DNA from: XN24 sp964462675
GTDB lineage: Bacteria; Pseudomonadota; Gammaproteobacteria; Steroidobacterales; XN24
Direction of reading: 5' to 3'
Assembly: GCA_964462675.1 (NCBI GenBank)
Contig: CAYWYS010000004.1
Location: forward strand, 1 to 64,000
DNA length: 64,000 nt
The stretch's first letter is position 1. Each line of letters starts with the position of its first letter. Below, piece after piece: positions 1 to 8,795 of the stretch. The notes beneath the pieces are model-generated. The model was not told the DNA's origin. It saw only the letters and a list, made by a program, of their open reading frames with translations, and searched no databases. The translations under genes and the position numbers were made by a program.

Positions 1-23
1 TACAGAAAAAACAAGAGGTTGTC

Positions 24-616
24 ATGGTTAAATTGCTGATGATCGACAACTACGATTCGTTTACCTACAACCTGGTGCAGTACCTGCGCATCCTCGGCGC
101 CGAGGTGCTGGTCCATCGCAACGACGCGCTCGGCATCGACGACGCGCTGGCGCTGCAGCCGACGCATCTCGTGGTCTCGCCAGGCCCCGGCACGCCGCGC
201 GATGCCGGCATCTCGATCGAGCTTATCAAGGCATTTGCCGGCCGCGTGCCGGTGCTCGGCGTCTGCCTGGGCCACCAGGCGATCGTCGAGGCCTGGGGCG
301 GCCACGTGCGGCCGGCGATGACCCTGATGCACGGCAAGACCTCGCGCGTGTTCCATGACGGGCGCGGGGTGTTCGCGGACCTGCCGCAGCCGTTCGAGGC
401 GGGCCGGTATCATTCGCTCGCGGTGCGCCGCGACGAGCTGCCCGAGGCGCTGGAAGTCAGCGCCTACACCGAGGACGGGGAAGTCATGGGCGTGCGCCAC
501 AAGTCGCTGCCCGTGGAAGGCGTGCAGTTTCACCCCGAGAGCGTGCTGACGCCGCACGGCCTGACGATGCTCGGCACCTTCCTTTCACCGGCCTTTGCGG
601 CCCGCGACGGTGCCGC

Positions 617-620
<4 letters not shown>
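24..620 (+). CDS. trpG: Anthranilate synthase component II (glutamine amidotransferase)
   Basis: Supplies ammonia from glutamine to TrpE for anthranilate synthesis; in many proteobacteria the same subunit also serves the folate enzyme PabB. The 198-residue length is usual for the family. Catalytic residues are visible: the nucleophile Cys81 in GVCLGHQ, and His170 and Glu172 in VQFHPES. The ATG at 24 sits 5 bases after AGAGG. Its 3' end overlaps the trpD start by 4 bases, opening a run trpG-D-C-F-B-A. trpE would be expected just upstream, but only 23 bases precede this gene. Confidence 0.96.
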
Positions 621-1647
<1,027 letters not shown>

Positions 1648-1651
<4 letters not shown>

Positions 1652-2472
1652 ACTTTCTCGAGGACATGGCGCAGCACTCGCGCGACCGCGTGCAAGCCGC
1701 CCGGGCCGCGCGCAGCGAGGCCGGGCTGCTGGCCGCGTGCCGCGCCGCGCCGGCACCGCCGCCGCTGCGGCTCGCAGGCTTCGACCTGATCGCCGAGATC
1801 AAGCGCAGCTCGCCGGCCGAAGGCGCGCTGGCCGCGGACGCGGATGTCGCGGCGCGTGCGCTCGAATACGCCGCGGCGGGCGCCGCGGCGGTCTCGGTGC
1901 TGACCGAGCCGCAGCGCTTTGGCGGCAGTCTCGAGGATCTCGCCGCCGCCGCCGGAGCACTGCAAGCGGGCGGCGTACCGGCGATGCGCAAGGATTTTCT
2001 GGTCGATCCGTGGCAGGTCCTCGAGGCCCGCGCGGCGGGCGCCGGCGGCGTGCTGCTGATCGTCGCGATGCTCGACGACGGCGCGCTCGGCGAGCTGTTG
2101 GCCGCGGCCAGCGAGCAGGGCCTGTTCGTGCTGCTGGAGGCCTTCGACGAGGCCGACCTGGCACGCGCCGCAGCCTGGCTGGGAGCGGCCCGCGAAGGCG
2201 CGCCATGGCTGGTCGGCGTCAATACGCGCGATCTGCGCACGCTGGCCGTCGACCCGGGGCGCCTGGCGCGGCTCGCGCCGTGCTTGCCGCCGGGCGTGGC
2301 GGCCGTCGCCGAGAGTGGCCTGCACACGGCCGCCGACGCGGCCGAGGCGGCGCGGCTCGGCTACCGGCTCGCGCTGGTCGGCACGGCGCTGATGCGGGCG
2401 CCCGATCCGGGCGAGCTCGCCGGCGCGATGCTGGCGGCCGGTCGGCAGGCAATCAAGGACACGGCGGCATGA
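1648..2472 (+). CDS. trpC: Indole-3-glycerol phosphate synthase
   Basis: Closes the indole ring of 1-(o-carboxyphenylamino)-1-deoxyribulose 5-phosphate. It is a 274-residue single-domain TIM barrel, not fused to TrpF as in enteric bacteria. Motifs include IAEIKRSSPAEG with the catalytic Lys, SVLTEPQRFGGS and RKDFLVDPWQ. The reading frame stays open far upstream, but ATG 1648 overlaps the trpD stop as ATGA and gives the normal N-terminus MNFLEDM, so I place the start there. Confidence 0.96.
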
Positions 2473-3059
2473 GCATGTTCGTGAAGATCTGCGGCCTGAC
2501 GACCCCGGAAGGCGTCGCGGCGGCCGTCAAGGCTGGCGCCGATGCCGCCGGCTTCGTGTTCTCGCCGTCGCCGCGCGAGGTGACGCCGGTCGCAGCGCGC
2601 AAGCTCGCGACGGCGCTGCCGGCGACGATGCGCCGCGTCGCGGTGTTCCGCCATCCGCCGCCGGGCTGGATCGAGCGGGTGCTCGAAGAGTTTCCGGCGG
2701 ACTGGGTGCAGAGCGACGCCATGGACCTGCCGGGCGTCGACCTCGGCGGCGCCGAGGCGCTGCCGGTGTTCCGTTCCGGGGCGCCGCTGCCGGCGCTGCT
2801 GCCGGCGCTGCTGTTGTTCGAGGGACCGGACAGCGGCGCCGGCCGCGTCGCCGACTGGACGCTGGCCGCCGAGCTCGCAAGCCGCACGCGCATCGTTCTC
2901 GCGGGCGGGCTGCGGCCGGCAAACCTGGCCGAGGCCCTCGCCAGGGTGCGGCCGTGGGGCGTCGACGTCTCCAGCGGCGTCGAGTCGTCGCCGGGCATCA
3001 AGGACCCCGCGCTCGTCATGGCGTTCGTCGCCGCGGCGCGCCGGGCCGAAGCAAGCTGA
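2469..3059 (+). CDS. trpF: Phosphoribosylanthranilate isomerase
   Basis: Amadori isomerase between the TrpD and TrpC reactions. The 196-residue protein begins MSMFVKICGLTTPEG, with the catalytic Cys in KICGL, and ends with the phosphate-binding GVDVSSGVESSPGIKD loop. The ATG overlaps the trpC stop by 4 bases. In many gammaproteobacteria with a separate trpF the gene heads a trpFBA unit away from trpGDC; here the two blocks are joined. AAGGAG just after its stop serves trpB. Confidence 0.96.
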   Translation: MSMFVKICGLTTPEGVAAAVKAGADAAGFVFSPSPREVTPVAARKLATALPATMRRVAVFRHPPPGWIERVLEEFPADWVQSDAMDLPGVDLGGAEALPVFRSGAPLPALLPALLLFEGPDSGAGRVADWTLAAELASRTRIVLAGGLRPANLAEALARVRPWGVDVSSGVESSPGIKDPALVMAFVAAARRAEAS

Positions 3060-3072
3060 AGGAGCACAACAC

Positions 3073-4323
3073 ATGAACATGACGGCGATTCGTCTCGACG
3101 ACCCCGCCGGCCAGCTCGAGGCGCTGCTCGACGGCCGCCTCCCGGATGCGCGCGGGCGCTTCGGTCCGTGGGGCGGGCGCTTCGTGCCCGAGACGCTGGT
3201 GCCGGCGCTCGACCGCCTCCAGGCGGGGGTAACCGAACACCTGCATTCCAGGGCGTTCCAGGAATGCCTCGGCGCGGAGCTGCGCGACTGGGTCGGCCGG
3301 CCGACGGCGCTGACCTTTGCGCCGCGGCTGTCGGCGGCCTGGGGCGCGGAGGTCTGGCTGAAGCGCGAGGACCTGGCGCACACCGGCGCCCACAAGATCA
3401 ACAATGCGCTCGGCCAGGCGATGCTCGCGAAAATGCTCGGCGCGAAGCGCGTCGTCGCCGAGACCGGCGCGGGGCAGCACGGCGTCGCGTCGGCCGCGGC
3501 CTGCGCGCGCATCGGCCTGCCGTGCCTCGTCTACATGGGCGAGATCGACTGCGAGCGCCAGGCGCTGAATGTCGACCGCATGCGGCGGCTCGGCGCGGAG
3601 GTCATCCCGGTCACGAGCGGCGACCGGACGCTGCGCGCCGCCATCGACGAGGCGTTGCGCGACTGGGTGTCCGACCCGGAGGGCACCTACTACCTGCTCG
3701 GTTCGGTGGTCGGGCCGCACCCGTATCCGTACCTCGTGCGCGAGCTGCAGGCGGTCATCGGGCGCGAGGCCCGCGCCCAGGTCATCGAGCGTGCCGGCGG
3801 CCTGCCGGACCTCGTGGTGGCCTGCGTCGGCGGCGGCAGCAATGCGATCGGGCTGTTCCACGGCTTCCTCGGCGACCCGTCGGTGGAAATCCTCGGCATC
3901 GAGGCGGGCGGGCGCGGCACCGGCCTCGGCGAGAACGCGGCGACGATCAGCTTCGGGCGCCCCGGCGTGCTGCACGGCACGTATTCCTTGCTGCTGTCCG
4001 ACGACGACGGCCAGGTCTACGAGACGGACAGCGTGTCCGCCGGCCTCGACTATCCGGGCGTCGGGCCGGAGCATGCGTTTCTGGCGACCATCGGCCGGGC
4101 GCGCTACGAGTATGCCGGTGACGCGGAGGCGCTCGCTGCGCTCGACGAGTGCTGCGAGCTCGAGGGCATCCTGCCGGCGCTCGAGACCGCGCATGCTTTC
4201 GCCGGCGCCAAGCGCTGGGCGCGCGACCACCGCGGCCAGCGCGTGCTGCTCGGCCTGTCGGGGCGCGGCGACAAGGACATGCCGACGCTCGCGAAGTTTC
4301 CGAAGCAAGGGCTGGCCCGATGA
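3073..4323 (+). CDS. trpB: Tryptophan synthase beta subunit
   Basis: PLP enzyme condensing indole with serine. 416 residues. The PLP lysine is Lys108 in HTGAHKINN, and the phosphate-binding CVGGGSNAIG loop is present. The N-terminus has the typical FGPWGGRFVPETL block of TrpB1-type subunits. The start follows AAGGAG by 8 bases, and the 3' end overlaps trpA by 4 bases, as expected for an alpha2beta2 complex with matched expression. Confidence 0.97.
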   Translation: MNMTAIRLDDPAGQLEALLDGRLPDARGRFGPWGGRFVPETLVPALDRLQAGVTEHLHSRAFQECLGAELRDWVGRPTALTFAPRLSAAWGAEVWLKREDLAHTGAHKINNALGQAMLAKMLGAKRVVAETGAGQHGVASAAACARIGLPCLVYMGEIDCERQALNVDRMRRLGAEVIPVTSGDRTLRAAIDEALRDWVSDPEGTYYLLGSVVGPHPYPYLVRELQAVIGREARAQVIERAGGLPDLVVACVGGGSNAIGLFHGFLGDPSVEILGIEAGGRGTGLGENAATISFGRPGVLHGTYSLLLSDDDGQVYETDSVSAGLDYPGVGPEHAFLATIGRARYEYAGDAEALAALDECCELEGILPALETAHAFAGAKRWARDHRGQRVLLGLSGRGDKDMPTLAKFPKQGLAR

Positions 4324-5099
4324 GGCCGCACGAGCAGGTCAGCGCCGCAATACGCGCCGCCGGAGACGAGGGCAGGACGGCGATCGTCGCGTTCATCACG
4401 GCGGGCTATCCCGACAAGACGCGTTTCCGGGAGACGCTGGCGGAGGTCGCCGGCGCTGCGGATGTCGTGGAGGTCGGCGTGCCGTTCACCGACCCGATGG
4501 CCGATGGACTCACGATCCAGCGCGCCAGCCGCGCGGCGATCGCCCAGGGCGTCACGCTGTCATGGATTCTCGACGAGATCGCCGCGATGGAGCCGCCGCC
4601 GGCCGCGCCGGTGGTGCTGATGAGTTACCTGAACCCGCTGCTGGCGATGGGCTATGAGCGCCTCGCGGCGCGCGCTGTCGCGAGCGGGGTAGCCGGCTTC
4701 ATCGTGCCGGACCTGCCGCTCGACGAGAGCGCGCCGCTCGACGCCGCGCTCTCCGCCCTGGGGCTCGCGCTGATTCACCTGGTCAGCCCGGTGACGCCGC
4801 CGGCCCGGATCGAGGCCGCCGCGCGCGCCAGTCGCGGCTTCCTGTATGCCGTCAACGTCACCGGGATCACCGGCGGCGCGAAGTCGGCCGGCGCGGACCT
4901 GAAGAGCTATCTCGCCCGCATCGTGGCGGCGTCGCCAGTGCCGGTGTGCGCGGGCTTCGGCATCCGCGCCGCCGCGCAGGTAGCAGACCTGGGGCAGGTC
5001 GTGCCCGGCGTCATCGTCGGTTCCGCGCTGGTCGAAGCGCTGGAGCGCGGCGAGTCGCCGGCCGCGTTCCTCGCGGGGCTCGTCGCCCCGGCCAGTTGA
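4320..5099 (+). CDS. trpA: Tryptophan synthase alpha subunit
   Basis: Cleaves indole-3-glycerol phosphate to indole, which is channelled to TrpB. 259 residues, TIM barrel. The catalytic Glu is in VVEVGVPFTDP and the catalytic Asp in DPMADG; the phosphate-binding GFGIR and GSALVEAL segments are near the C-terminus. ATG 4320 overlaps the trpB stop. It is the last gene of the operon: the next gene is convergent and starts 7 bases beyond, with no obvious terminator hairpin between. Confidence 0.96.
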   Translation: MRPHEQVSAAIRAAGDEGRTAIVAFITAGYPDKTRFRETLAEVAGAADVVEVGVPFTDPMADGLTIQRASRAAIAQGVTLSWILDEIAAMEPPPAAPVVLMSYLNPLLAMGYERLAARAVASGVAGFIVPDLPLDESAPLDAALSALGLALIHLVSPVTPPARIEAAARASRGFLYAVNVTGITGGAKSAGADLKSYLARIVAASPVPVCAGFGIRAAAQVADLGQVVPGVIVGSALVEALERGESPAAFLAGLVAPAS

Positions 5100-5106
5100 G
5101 CCGGTC

Positions 5107-5964
5107 TCAGCGCTGCGGGTAGTTCTCGAGGTATAGTGGGCACGGCATGCGGCGCAGCGTGTCCTCGATGAAGGCGATGTCGTCGTCGCGCAGCGTTTCA
5201 CGATAGCCGCCGACCTGCCCCTTGCGCACCTTGAATGAATCGGGGTCAGATACGTCTTTCGGCTTCAGCGCCGAGTCGCGCAGGCGGCCGCTGGATTCAA
5301 GCTTTTTGAGGTTGTCGAAGCGCGCGAACTCGATCGCGCTGGCCAGTTCCTCGTCGGTGACTGCGCGCAGTCCCATCGCCTCGAGCACGCCGCGCAGCGT
5401 CGCGACGGGCGCCGCGTGCATCGACTCATAGCGGACCAGGTGGAACGAGCGCAACTGCGAGATGTTCTCGTGCCAGAGGTTGTGAAACGCGATCCACTTC
5501 AAGATGCCGCGCTCGCTGCTGCGCACGAACTCGCCGATCTCACCGACGCTGCCGGTGATGGATTCCGAGCGCTTCACGGCCTGGAAGTAGGATGACACCA
5601 GCGTGTCGCGCGGATCGCGCATCACGAAGATGATCGCCTTGCCGGCGAAACGCCGGTCGAAGACCAGCTCGTCGTGTCGCGGGCACGGACTCTTCAGCGA
5701 GGCGCCGCCGTGGTGCCACTTCAGCACCGGCAGCCCGGCCGCCGCCGTCAGGCTGCGCGTGTTCAGCAATTCGGTCTCCGGCAGCCCGGTCCTGCCGCAC
5801 AGCACCCGGCCGACCATGGCGCGCAGCCAGGTGCGGCCGCTCTTCGGATGGGAGATACCGTATTGTCCCGGCGGCCGCACGGCGCCGAGCAGGATACGGG
5901 CGCCCATCTGCACGCGCGCCGTGAGCGAGGGACTCCGGCCAGGGTGACGATCGTTCGGGTTCAT
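5107..5964 (-). CDS. Sulfotransferase domain protein (PAPS-dependent)
   Basis: Predicted to move a sulfate from PAPS to an unknown acceptor. 285 residues. The 5'-phosphosulfate loop is HPKSGRTWLR (Lys41-Ser42-Gly43-Arg44-Thr45-Trp46), RDPRDTLVSSYFQ is the 3'-phosphate strand, and FKVRKGQVGGYR is the C-terminal 3'-phosphate motif. A clear paralogue lies at 54364-55248 with the same P-loop and the same DPDSFKVR-(R/K)-G tail. It stands alone, convergent with trpA. No signal peptide is seen, so it is probably cytoplasmic. The acceptor cannot be told from sequence. Bases 5241-5254 inside it are identical to one arm of the palindrome at 12143-12186. Confidence 0.85.
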   Translation of the reverse strand: MNPNDRHPGRSPSLTARVQMGARILLGAVRPPGQYGISHPKSGRTWLRAMVGRVLCGRTGLPETELLNTRSLTAAAGLPVLKWHHGGASLKSPCPRHDELVFDRRFAGKAIIFVMRDPRDTLVSSYFQAVKRSESITGSVGEIGEFVRSSERGILKWIAFHNLWHENISQLRSFHLVRYESMHAAPVATLRGVLEAMGLRAVTDEELASAIEFARFDNLKKLESSGRLRDSALKPKDVSDPDSFKVRKGQVGGYRETLRDDDIAFIEDTLRRMPCPLYLENYPQR

Positions 5965-6172
5965 TCTTGCGCCAGTCGGCTGTGTTTCCCGGCAATGATA
6001 GGGGCATTCAGGCGAGCTTGTCTCGCCGGGCGCGGGGACAGCGTCGAGACCTGCATCCGGCAGCGCGATGCGCTGGGCGATCCGGCCGCAGCGAGCTATG
6101 CTTAAGTCATGACGGACGCGCCCGACTCTCGGTCTGGCGCAAGCCGTTATTACCGGGGGAGCAAGACCTGAC

Positions 6173-6457
6173 GTGAACGCCCTGCTTACCTTGCAGGCGA
6201 GGCTGGAAGCAGAGGGCTACCGGGTGGGCATGCACCTGCTGGCGCCGGGGACGGCCTTTGGCGAACACTGCCTCTGCGAAATGCGCATCGGCGCGGTATT
6301 TTCCGGCCAGCTCAAGGTGGTCATCGGCGGGTGTACCCATCTGCTCGGCCCGGGCGACTGGATCGAGGTGCCGGCCGGCGTCGCGATCAGCGCCGAGGTC
6401 GTCGGCGACGAGCCGGTGCTGGAGCTCGATGCCGCGCGTGACCCGCCCGCCCAGTAG
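6173..6457 (+). CDS. Small cupin-domain protein
   Basis: A 94-residue single-domain beta-barrel protein with cupin-like sequence (GEHCLCEMRIGAVFSGQLKV, then HLLGPGDWIEVPAG). The usual cupin metal ligands are only partly present, so metal binding is uncertain. The GTG start at 6173 is preceded by GGGGGAGCAAG about 8 bases upstream. It is monocistronic, with a 208-base gap on its 5' side that may hold its promoter. Function unknown. Confidence 0.7.
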   Translation: MNALLTLQARLEAEGYRVGMHLLAPGTAFGEHCLCEMRIGAVFSGQLKVVIGGCTHLLGPGDWIEVPAGVAISAEVVGDEPVLELDAARDPPAQ

Positions 6458-6481
6458 TGCCGCGCTGTTGCGGCGGACCGC

Positions 6482-6504
6482 GGCCGGGCGCTCCCTGCCC
6501 GGCC
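6482..6504. terminator. Stem-loop between convergent cupin and DoxX genes
   Basis: Perfect 8-base inverted repeat, GGCCGGGC and GCCCGGCC, around a 7-base loop, in the 63-base convergent gap. There is no T-run, so an intrinsic terminator is plausible but unproven. Confidence 0.4.
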
Positions 6505-6520
6505 CCGTCCGCGTCGACCG

Positions 6521-6904
6521 TCAGCCGCGGCGCGCATCCAGCGACAGTCGTCCGGCGCCGTGCGCAAACAGCGCCAGGAAGCCGCCGGCGATCGCCAGAT
6601 TCTTCAGGAACTGCGTCTGCTCCGCCGGATCCACGAACATGTTGTGGAACACCAGCGCGGACAGCAGCGAGAAGCCCGCCAGCAGGAACGCAAACAAGCG
6701 GGTCCGATAGCCGACCGCGATCGCAAGGCCGCCGACGATTTCCAGCGCGATGACGAGGGGCAGCAGGCTGCCCGGGACGCCCATCGCCTGCATGTAGCCG
6801 GCGGTGCCCTCGTAGCCGGGGATCTTGCCGAGGCCGGCGACGACGAACAGCGCCGCCAGCAGGATGCGGGCGGCGAGTTCCGCCCAGGGATACAGCTTGG
6901 TCAT
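6521..6904 (-). CDS. DoxX family membrane protein
   Basis: 127-residue protein with four predicted membrane helices and the DoxX signature (ARILLAALFVVAGLGKIPGY near the N-terminus; NLAIAGGFLALFAHG near the end). DoxX/DoxD-type proteins are quinone- or redox-linked inner-membrane subunits, often poorly defined. It lies 45 bases downstream of the pirin gene on the same strand. Pirin plus DoxX under a divergent LysR regulator is a recurrent oxidative or electrophile-stress arrangement (family knowledge; role here inferred). Confidence 0.82.
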   Translation of the reverse strand: MTKLYPWAELAARILLAALFVVAGLGKIPGYEGTAGYMQAMGVPGSLLPLVIALEIVGGLAIAVGYRTRLFAFLLAGFSLLSALVFHNMFVDPAEQTQFLKNLAIAGGFLALFAHGAGRLSLDARRG

Positions 6905-6949
6905 GGTCTTTTCCTCGGGATAGTGGAGCAGGGCGGGGCCCAGGCCCCG

Positions 6950-7810
6950 TTATTGAACGATCGGCGCGACCAGTGCGCCGGACTGGTAGTCGCGAATCGC
7001 TGCGCGAATCTCGTCGGCGGTGTTCATGACAAACGGCCCGTATTGCACGATCGGTTCGCCGAGCGGCCGGCCGGACAGCAGCAGCATGCCGGCGCCGGCC
7101 TCCTGGTCGGTGCGGATGTGCACCTCGCCGTCGCCGTCGAGCACGGCCATCTGGCCGCTGTCGAGCAGCGCCGCCGGACCGGCGGGGTTGCCGATCCGGA
7201 CCCGGCCCCGGAACGGCCGTAGCAGCGCCCGATGGCCGGCCGGCGGTTGCCAGCGGAAGTCGGCGCCGGCGTCCAGCCGGAGCTCCATGATGGTCGCCTC
7301 GCAGGCCGTGCGGTCGATCGGCGACACGGCGCCGGCGTAGCGGCCGGCGATGACGCGCAGCCGGCCGCCGTCGATGTCGAGCTCCGGCAGTTCGCTGGCC
7401 TCGGCCTGCTCGTAGTCGGGCTCGCGCAGCTTGGCGGCCGCCGGCAGGTTGATCCACAGCTGGAAGCCATGGATCGTGCCCTCGCCGGGCAGCGGCATCT
7501 CGGAATGAATGACCCCGCGGCCGGCCGACATCCACTGGGCGCCGCCGGCGCGGATCGCCGCGCGATGGCCCATGTGGTCCTGGTGCTCGAAACCGCCGTC
7601 GAGCATGATCGTCAGCGTCTCGATGCCGCGGTGCGGATGCGACGGGAAGCCCGCAACGAACTCCTCCCGCTTGTCGGAGCGGATTTCGTCGAGCATCAGG
7701 AAGGGATCGAGGTCGTGCTGGCCCTGGCCCACGATGCGGCGGATCTTGACGCCGGCGCCGTCGGAGGCGGGGTGGCCGTCGAGTAGCTGGCGGATGCGTC
7801 TGCTGGTCAT
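6950..7810 (-). CDS. Pirin family protein (bicupin)
   Basis: 286-residue bicupin. The N-terminal cupin carries the pirin iron ligands: the two His in FPSHPHRG, and the His and Glu in GVIHSEMP. Bacterial pirins often have quercetinase-like or redox-sensor activity. The frame is open upstream to 7942, but that would run through the palindromes and over the LysR start. ATG 7810, giving MTSRRIRQLL, matches the family N-terminus and is chosen. It is divergent from the LysR gene across 97 bases and is probably regulated by it. Confidence 0.88.
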   Translation of the reverse strand: MTSRRIRQLLDGHPASDGAGVKIRRIVGQGQHDLDPFLMLDEIRSDKREEFVAGFPSHPHRGIETLTIMLDGGFEHQDHMGHRAAIRAGGAQWMSAGRGVIHSEMPLPGEGTIHGFQLWINLPAAAKLREPDYEQAEASELPELDIDGGRLRVIAGRYAGAVSPIDRTACEATIMELRLDAGADFRWQPPAGHRALLRPFRGRVRIGNPAGPAALLDSGQMAVLDGDGEVHIRTDQEAGAGMLLLSGRPLGEPIVQYGPFVMNTADEIRAAIRDYQSGALVAPIVQ

Positions 7811-7844
7811 GGCGGTGTCCTGTTGAATCAGCCTGGTCAGCAAA

Positions 7845-7869
7845 TTATCTTCGACTGCATCGAAGATAA
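7845..7869. promoter_or_regulatory. Perfect 10-base palindrome, probable LysR-type operator
   Basis: Arms TTATCTTCGA and TCGAAGATAA are exact reverse complements separated by CTGCA. The inner 13 bases, TCGACTGCATCGA, fit the LysR T-N11-A box. It lies midway between the divergent pirin and LysR starts, where a LysR protein would bind to control both. Confidence 0.7.
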
Positions 7870-7878
7870 ATGGCAAAA

Positions 7879-7900
7879 TACTCGACAATATGTTCGAGTA
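7879..7900. promoter_or_regulatory. Second inverted repeat, probable LysR co-site
   Basis: Arms TACTCGA and TCGAGTA flank an 8-base spacer. It shares the TCGA core with the palindrome 10 bases away and ends 7 bases before the LysR ATG. Paired recognition and activation sites are typical of LysR regulators; autoregulation is likely. Confidence 0.55.
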
Positions 7901-7907
7901 AATCGAA

Positions 7908-8795
7908 ATGAGACCGCGAGTAACCCTTGAACAATGGCGCATGCTGCAGGCCGTCGTGGACCACGGCGGCTATGCCGGCGCTGCGGAGGCGCTGTCCAAG
8001 TCCGTGTCGACGGTCAATTACGGCATCGGGCGGCTGGAGGCGGGACTCGGCCTCGAACTTCTGGAACTCGACGGCCGCCGCGCGGTGCTGACTCGCGCGG
8101 GGCGGGAGTTGTTGCGGCGCTCGCGCTACCTGCTCGACGAGGCGCTCGCAATCGAACGCGCCGCCGGGCTGCTGGCGAAAGGCTGGGAGCCGGTCGTGAC
8201 GCTGGCCGTCGAAGTCATCTTCCCGCAGGATCGGCTGCTGGCCAGTCTCGACGCCTTCGCGCGGCTGACCGGCACGACGCGCGTCGAGTTGATCGAGTCC
8301 GTGCTGTCCGGCACCACCGAGCAGCTGTTTTCCGGCACGGCCGATCTCGCGATCACGGCGTGGGTGCCGCCCGGGTTCCTCGGCGAGCCGCTGGGCACCG
8401 TCGAATTCGTCGCCGTGGCCCATCCCGGGCACCCGTTGCATGCGCTGGGCCGGCCGCTGACGCAGCGGGACCTGCGCCAGCATCGCCAGCTCGTGGTGCG
8501 CGACTCGGGCGTCAAGGAGAGTCGCGACGCGGGCTGGCTGGGCGCGGAGCAGCGCTGGACGGTCAGCCACCTCGCGACCTCGGTCGACGCCGTGGCGCGC
8601 GGCATGGGGTTCGCCTGGCTGCCGCGCCATCGCGTCGAGCGACTGTTGCAGGCCGGCGAGCTGCTGCCGCTGCCGCTGGTCGAGGGGGCGCTGCGCCACC
8701 ACGAGCTGTACCTGGTGTTCGCGGACCGCGACGATGCCGGGCCGGCGACCCGGGCGCTGGCGGATTGCCTCAGGAAGAGCTGCCCGGGCGACTGA
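7908..8795 (+). CDS. LysR family transcriptional regulator
   Basis: 295 residues. The N-terminal winged helix-turn-helix (residues 8-65, GGYAGAAEALSKSVSTVNYGIGRLEAGLG) is followed by a LysR substrate-binding domain. It probably controls the divergent pirin-doxX pair through the palindromes in the shared 97-base promoter region. The last 26 bases overlap the convergent ubiB 3' end. The inducer is unknown. Confidence 0.9.
   Translation: MRPRVTLEQWRMLQAVVDHGGYAGAAEALSKSVSTVNYGIGRLEAGLGLELLELDGRRAVLTRAGRELLRRSRYLLDEALAIERAAGLLAKGWEPVVTLAVEVIFPQDRLLASLDAFARLTGTTRVELIESVLSGTTEQLFSGTADLAITAWVPPGFLGEPLGTVEFVAVAHPGHPLHALGRPLTQRDLRQHRQLVVRDSGVKESRDAGWLGAEQRWTVSHLATSVDAVARGMGFAWLPRHRVERLLQAGELLPLPLVEGALRHHELYLVFADRDDAGPATRALADCLRKSCPGD

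Noticed and set aside
7811..7942. N-terminal extension of pirin to 7942
   Set aside because: Would translate through the two palindromes and overlap the LysR start; family N-terminus begins at 7810.
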